From: Sphaerochaeta sp.
GTDB lineage: Bacteria > Spirochaetota > Spirochaetia > Sphaerochaetales > Sphaerochaetaceae
Reading direction: 5' to 3'
NCBI GenBank assembly: GCA_003446545.1
Contig: DMAO01000021.1
Location: 1 to 7,058 of the forward strand
Length of the DNA: 7,058 nucleotides
In this document: positions 6,563 to 7,058 of the stretch, piece by piece
How positions within the stretch are numbered: position 1 is the first letter of the stretch
Layout: every line of letters starts with the position of its first letter
Program-made: the position numbers and the translations under genes
The notes under the pieces: model-generated
Told to the model about the DNA's origin: nothing
The model's database searches: none
What the model saw: the letters and a program-made list of their open reading frames with translations, nothing else

Positions 6563-6596
6563 ATAGGTATTGTACAAGAGAGAGGGAAAAAGGCAA
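6563..6596 (-). promoter_or_regulatory. Promoter giving a predicted leaderless mRNA (paralogue B)
   Basis: On the minus strand TTGCCT (6591-6596), a 16-nt spacer and TACAAT (6569-6574) are followed by six bases (ACCTAT) and then the ATG. Standard spacing puts the first transcribed base on the A of the start codon. The TGTACAATAC motif and an upstream CCTTTTT tract are shared with paralogue A. The embedded TTGTACAA is also a palindrome and could double as an operator. Confidence 0.55.
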
Positions 6597-6767
6597 CCGT
6601 GAAGTATATCCATATCAGTTGATCTACCAGAATTGGCACCATACAAACAGCAACAAAGTTGGGGTAACCACGTACCTCTGGTTGGTAGGAAGACTTGGAG
6701 GAGGCAGGAAATCCCTGGATCCCCTAGGCTGGGAAAAGGGAAGAGCGTAGTGGATAGAGGCAAAGAG

Positions 6768-6822
6768 GAGAGAAAACCCAGGTGCCCTACCGCTACAGCG
6801 GCAAGGCCCTTGTGCTTTTCTC
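6768..6822 (-). terminator. Long imperfect hairpin 3' of the third paralogue, copy 2
   Basis: The outer stem GAGAAAA (6770-6776) pairs with TTTTCTC (6816-6822), and the tip CCGC (6790-6793) pairs with GCGG (6798-6801) around TACA. The part between pairs poorly. The minus strand continues TTTTCTCTCCTCTTT, a plausible terminator tail. The hairpin edge is 84 nt past the third gene's stop, the same distance as copy 1 past paralogue B. GTGCCCTACCGC and GCGGCAAGGC are identical in both copies. Confidence 0.55.
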
Positions 6823-6906
6823 CAGAGCAGAAGTGATGAACAGCTGAATACCATAAAAGAAGATAGAGAAAGAGAAGAGAGAGAATAACAAAGCGTATAC
6901 TCCCTA

Positions 6907-7058
6907 TCAGGCCTTGATCGCATAGGTGCCTTGTAGGCCTTCATCCAGGGTGGGGTGGGCCTTCAGGGAGCAGATACCCCGGCTTGGGAGCAGCTTCTTG
7001 GTGATGAGGCTGAAGACTTCTATAAAAAGCTCAGCGCCAGAATATTGTATCTTTAATA
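6907..7058 (-). CDS. Conserved hypothetical protein, paralogue C, C-terminal part (partial)
   Basis: The last 49 residues and TGA stop (6907-6909) of a gene that continues past the window. FIEVFSLITKKLLPSRGICSL followed by KAHP corresponds to FISDFSLFTKKILSNRGICSL followed by KARP in paralogue B, so this is a third member of the family. It ends TYAIKA at the point where A and B continue with GS(D/E)AFYSL, so the conserved C-terminal motif is missing; the last two residues (KA) and the bases around the stop match the end of paralogue B. Function is unknown. Confidence 0.85.
   Translation of the reverse strand, partial: LKIQYSGAELFIEVFSLITKKLLPSRGICSLKAHPTLDEGLQGTYAIKA

Larger units (their letters stand above)
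6563..6906. other. Non-coding gap between paralogue B and the third family member
   Basis: The 344-bp gap contains the paralogue B promoter at its left end, the second hairpin copy (6768-6822), and a plus-strand purine-rich stretch (about 6857-6886, GA-rich) near the third gene's stop. Open frames here are shadows without ribosome binding sites or protein-like composition; no gene is supported. Confidence 0.55.

Noticed and set aside
6563..6763. 67-codon upstream extension of paralogue B
   Set aside because: It would cross the promoter-like motif, is not matched in paralogue A, and has low-complexity cysteine- and leucine-rich composition.
1..7058. CRISPR array, tRNA, rRNA or transposase
   Set aside because: No regularly spaced repeats, no tRNA cloverleaf, no rRNA-like sequence and no transposase motifs were seen on either strand.

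Overview
The window looks like chromosomal DNA from a bacterium of moderate G+C content. The protein style and the AlbA-type regulator with an Asn-Gly-Gly-Val linker would suit a spirochaete such as Sphaerochaeta. That is a weak guess, because no rRNA, tRNA or strongly taxon-specific gene is present.

Layout. (1) Positions 1-480: the 3' part of an AlbA/RecG-like 'ATP-binding' transcriptional regulator on the plus strand. It keeps the end of the core domain, a 12-bp tandem repeat encoding an NGGV linker and a winged-helix tail. Its upstream part is replaced by hairpin-rich DNA, so it is probably a remnant. (2) Positions 481-710: a short gap with a possible minus-strand coding remnant and a strong intrinsic terminator for the next gene. 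(3) 711-2462, minus: a 583-aa protein of unknown function. (4) 2749-4458, plus: a 569-aa SWIM zinc-finger protein, divergent from (3). (5) 4459-4909: a non-coding stretch ending in a long imperfect hairpin. (6) 4910-6562, minus: a 550-aa paralogue of (3). (7) 6563-6906: a second non-coding stretch with a second copy of the same hairpin. (8) 6907-7058, minus: the C-terminal 49 residues of a third paralogue that runs off the window.

The main point of interest is the repeated unit around the SWIM gene: three members of an unrecognised family of about 550-580 aa, all on the minus strand. The two visible start regions share a TGTACAATAC promoter-like motif placed so that transcription should begin at or one base before the ATG, with no Shine-Dalgarno sequence; this predicts leaderless mRNAs. 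The two later members each carry the same 26-nt hairpin arm, with the hairpin edge exactly 84 nt past the stop codon. The SWIM gene has an ordinary GGAGG ribosome binding site, so it appears to be expressed differently. Whether the SWIM protein and the paralogues work together is unknown; adjacency is the only evidence. I found no catalytic motif, signal peptide or clear membrane segment in the paralogues.
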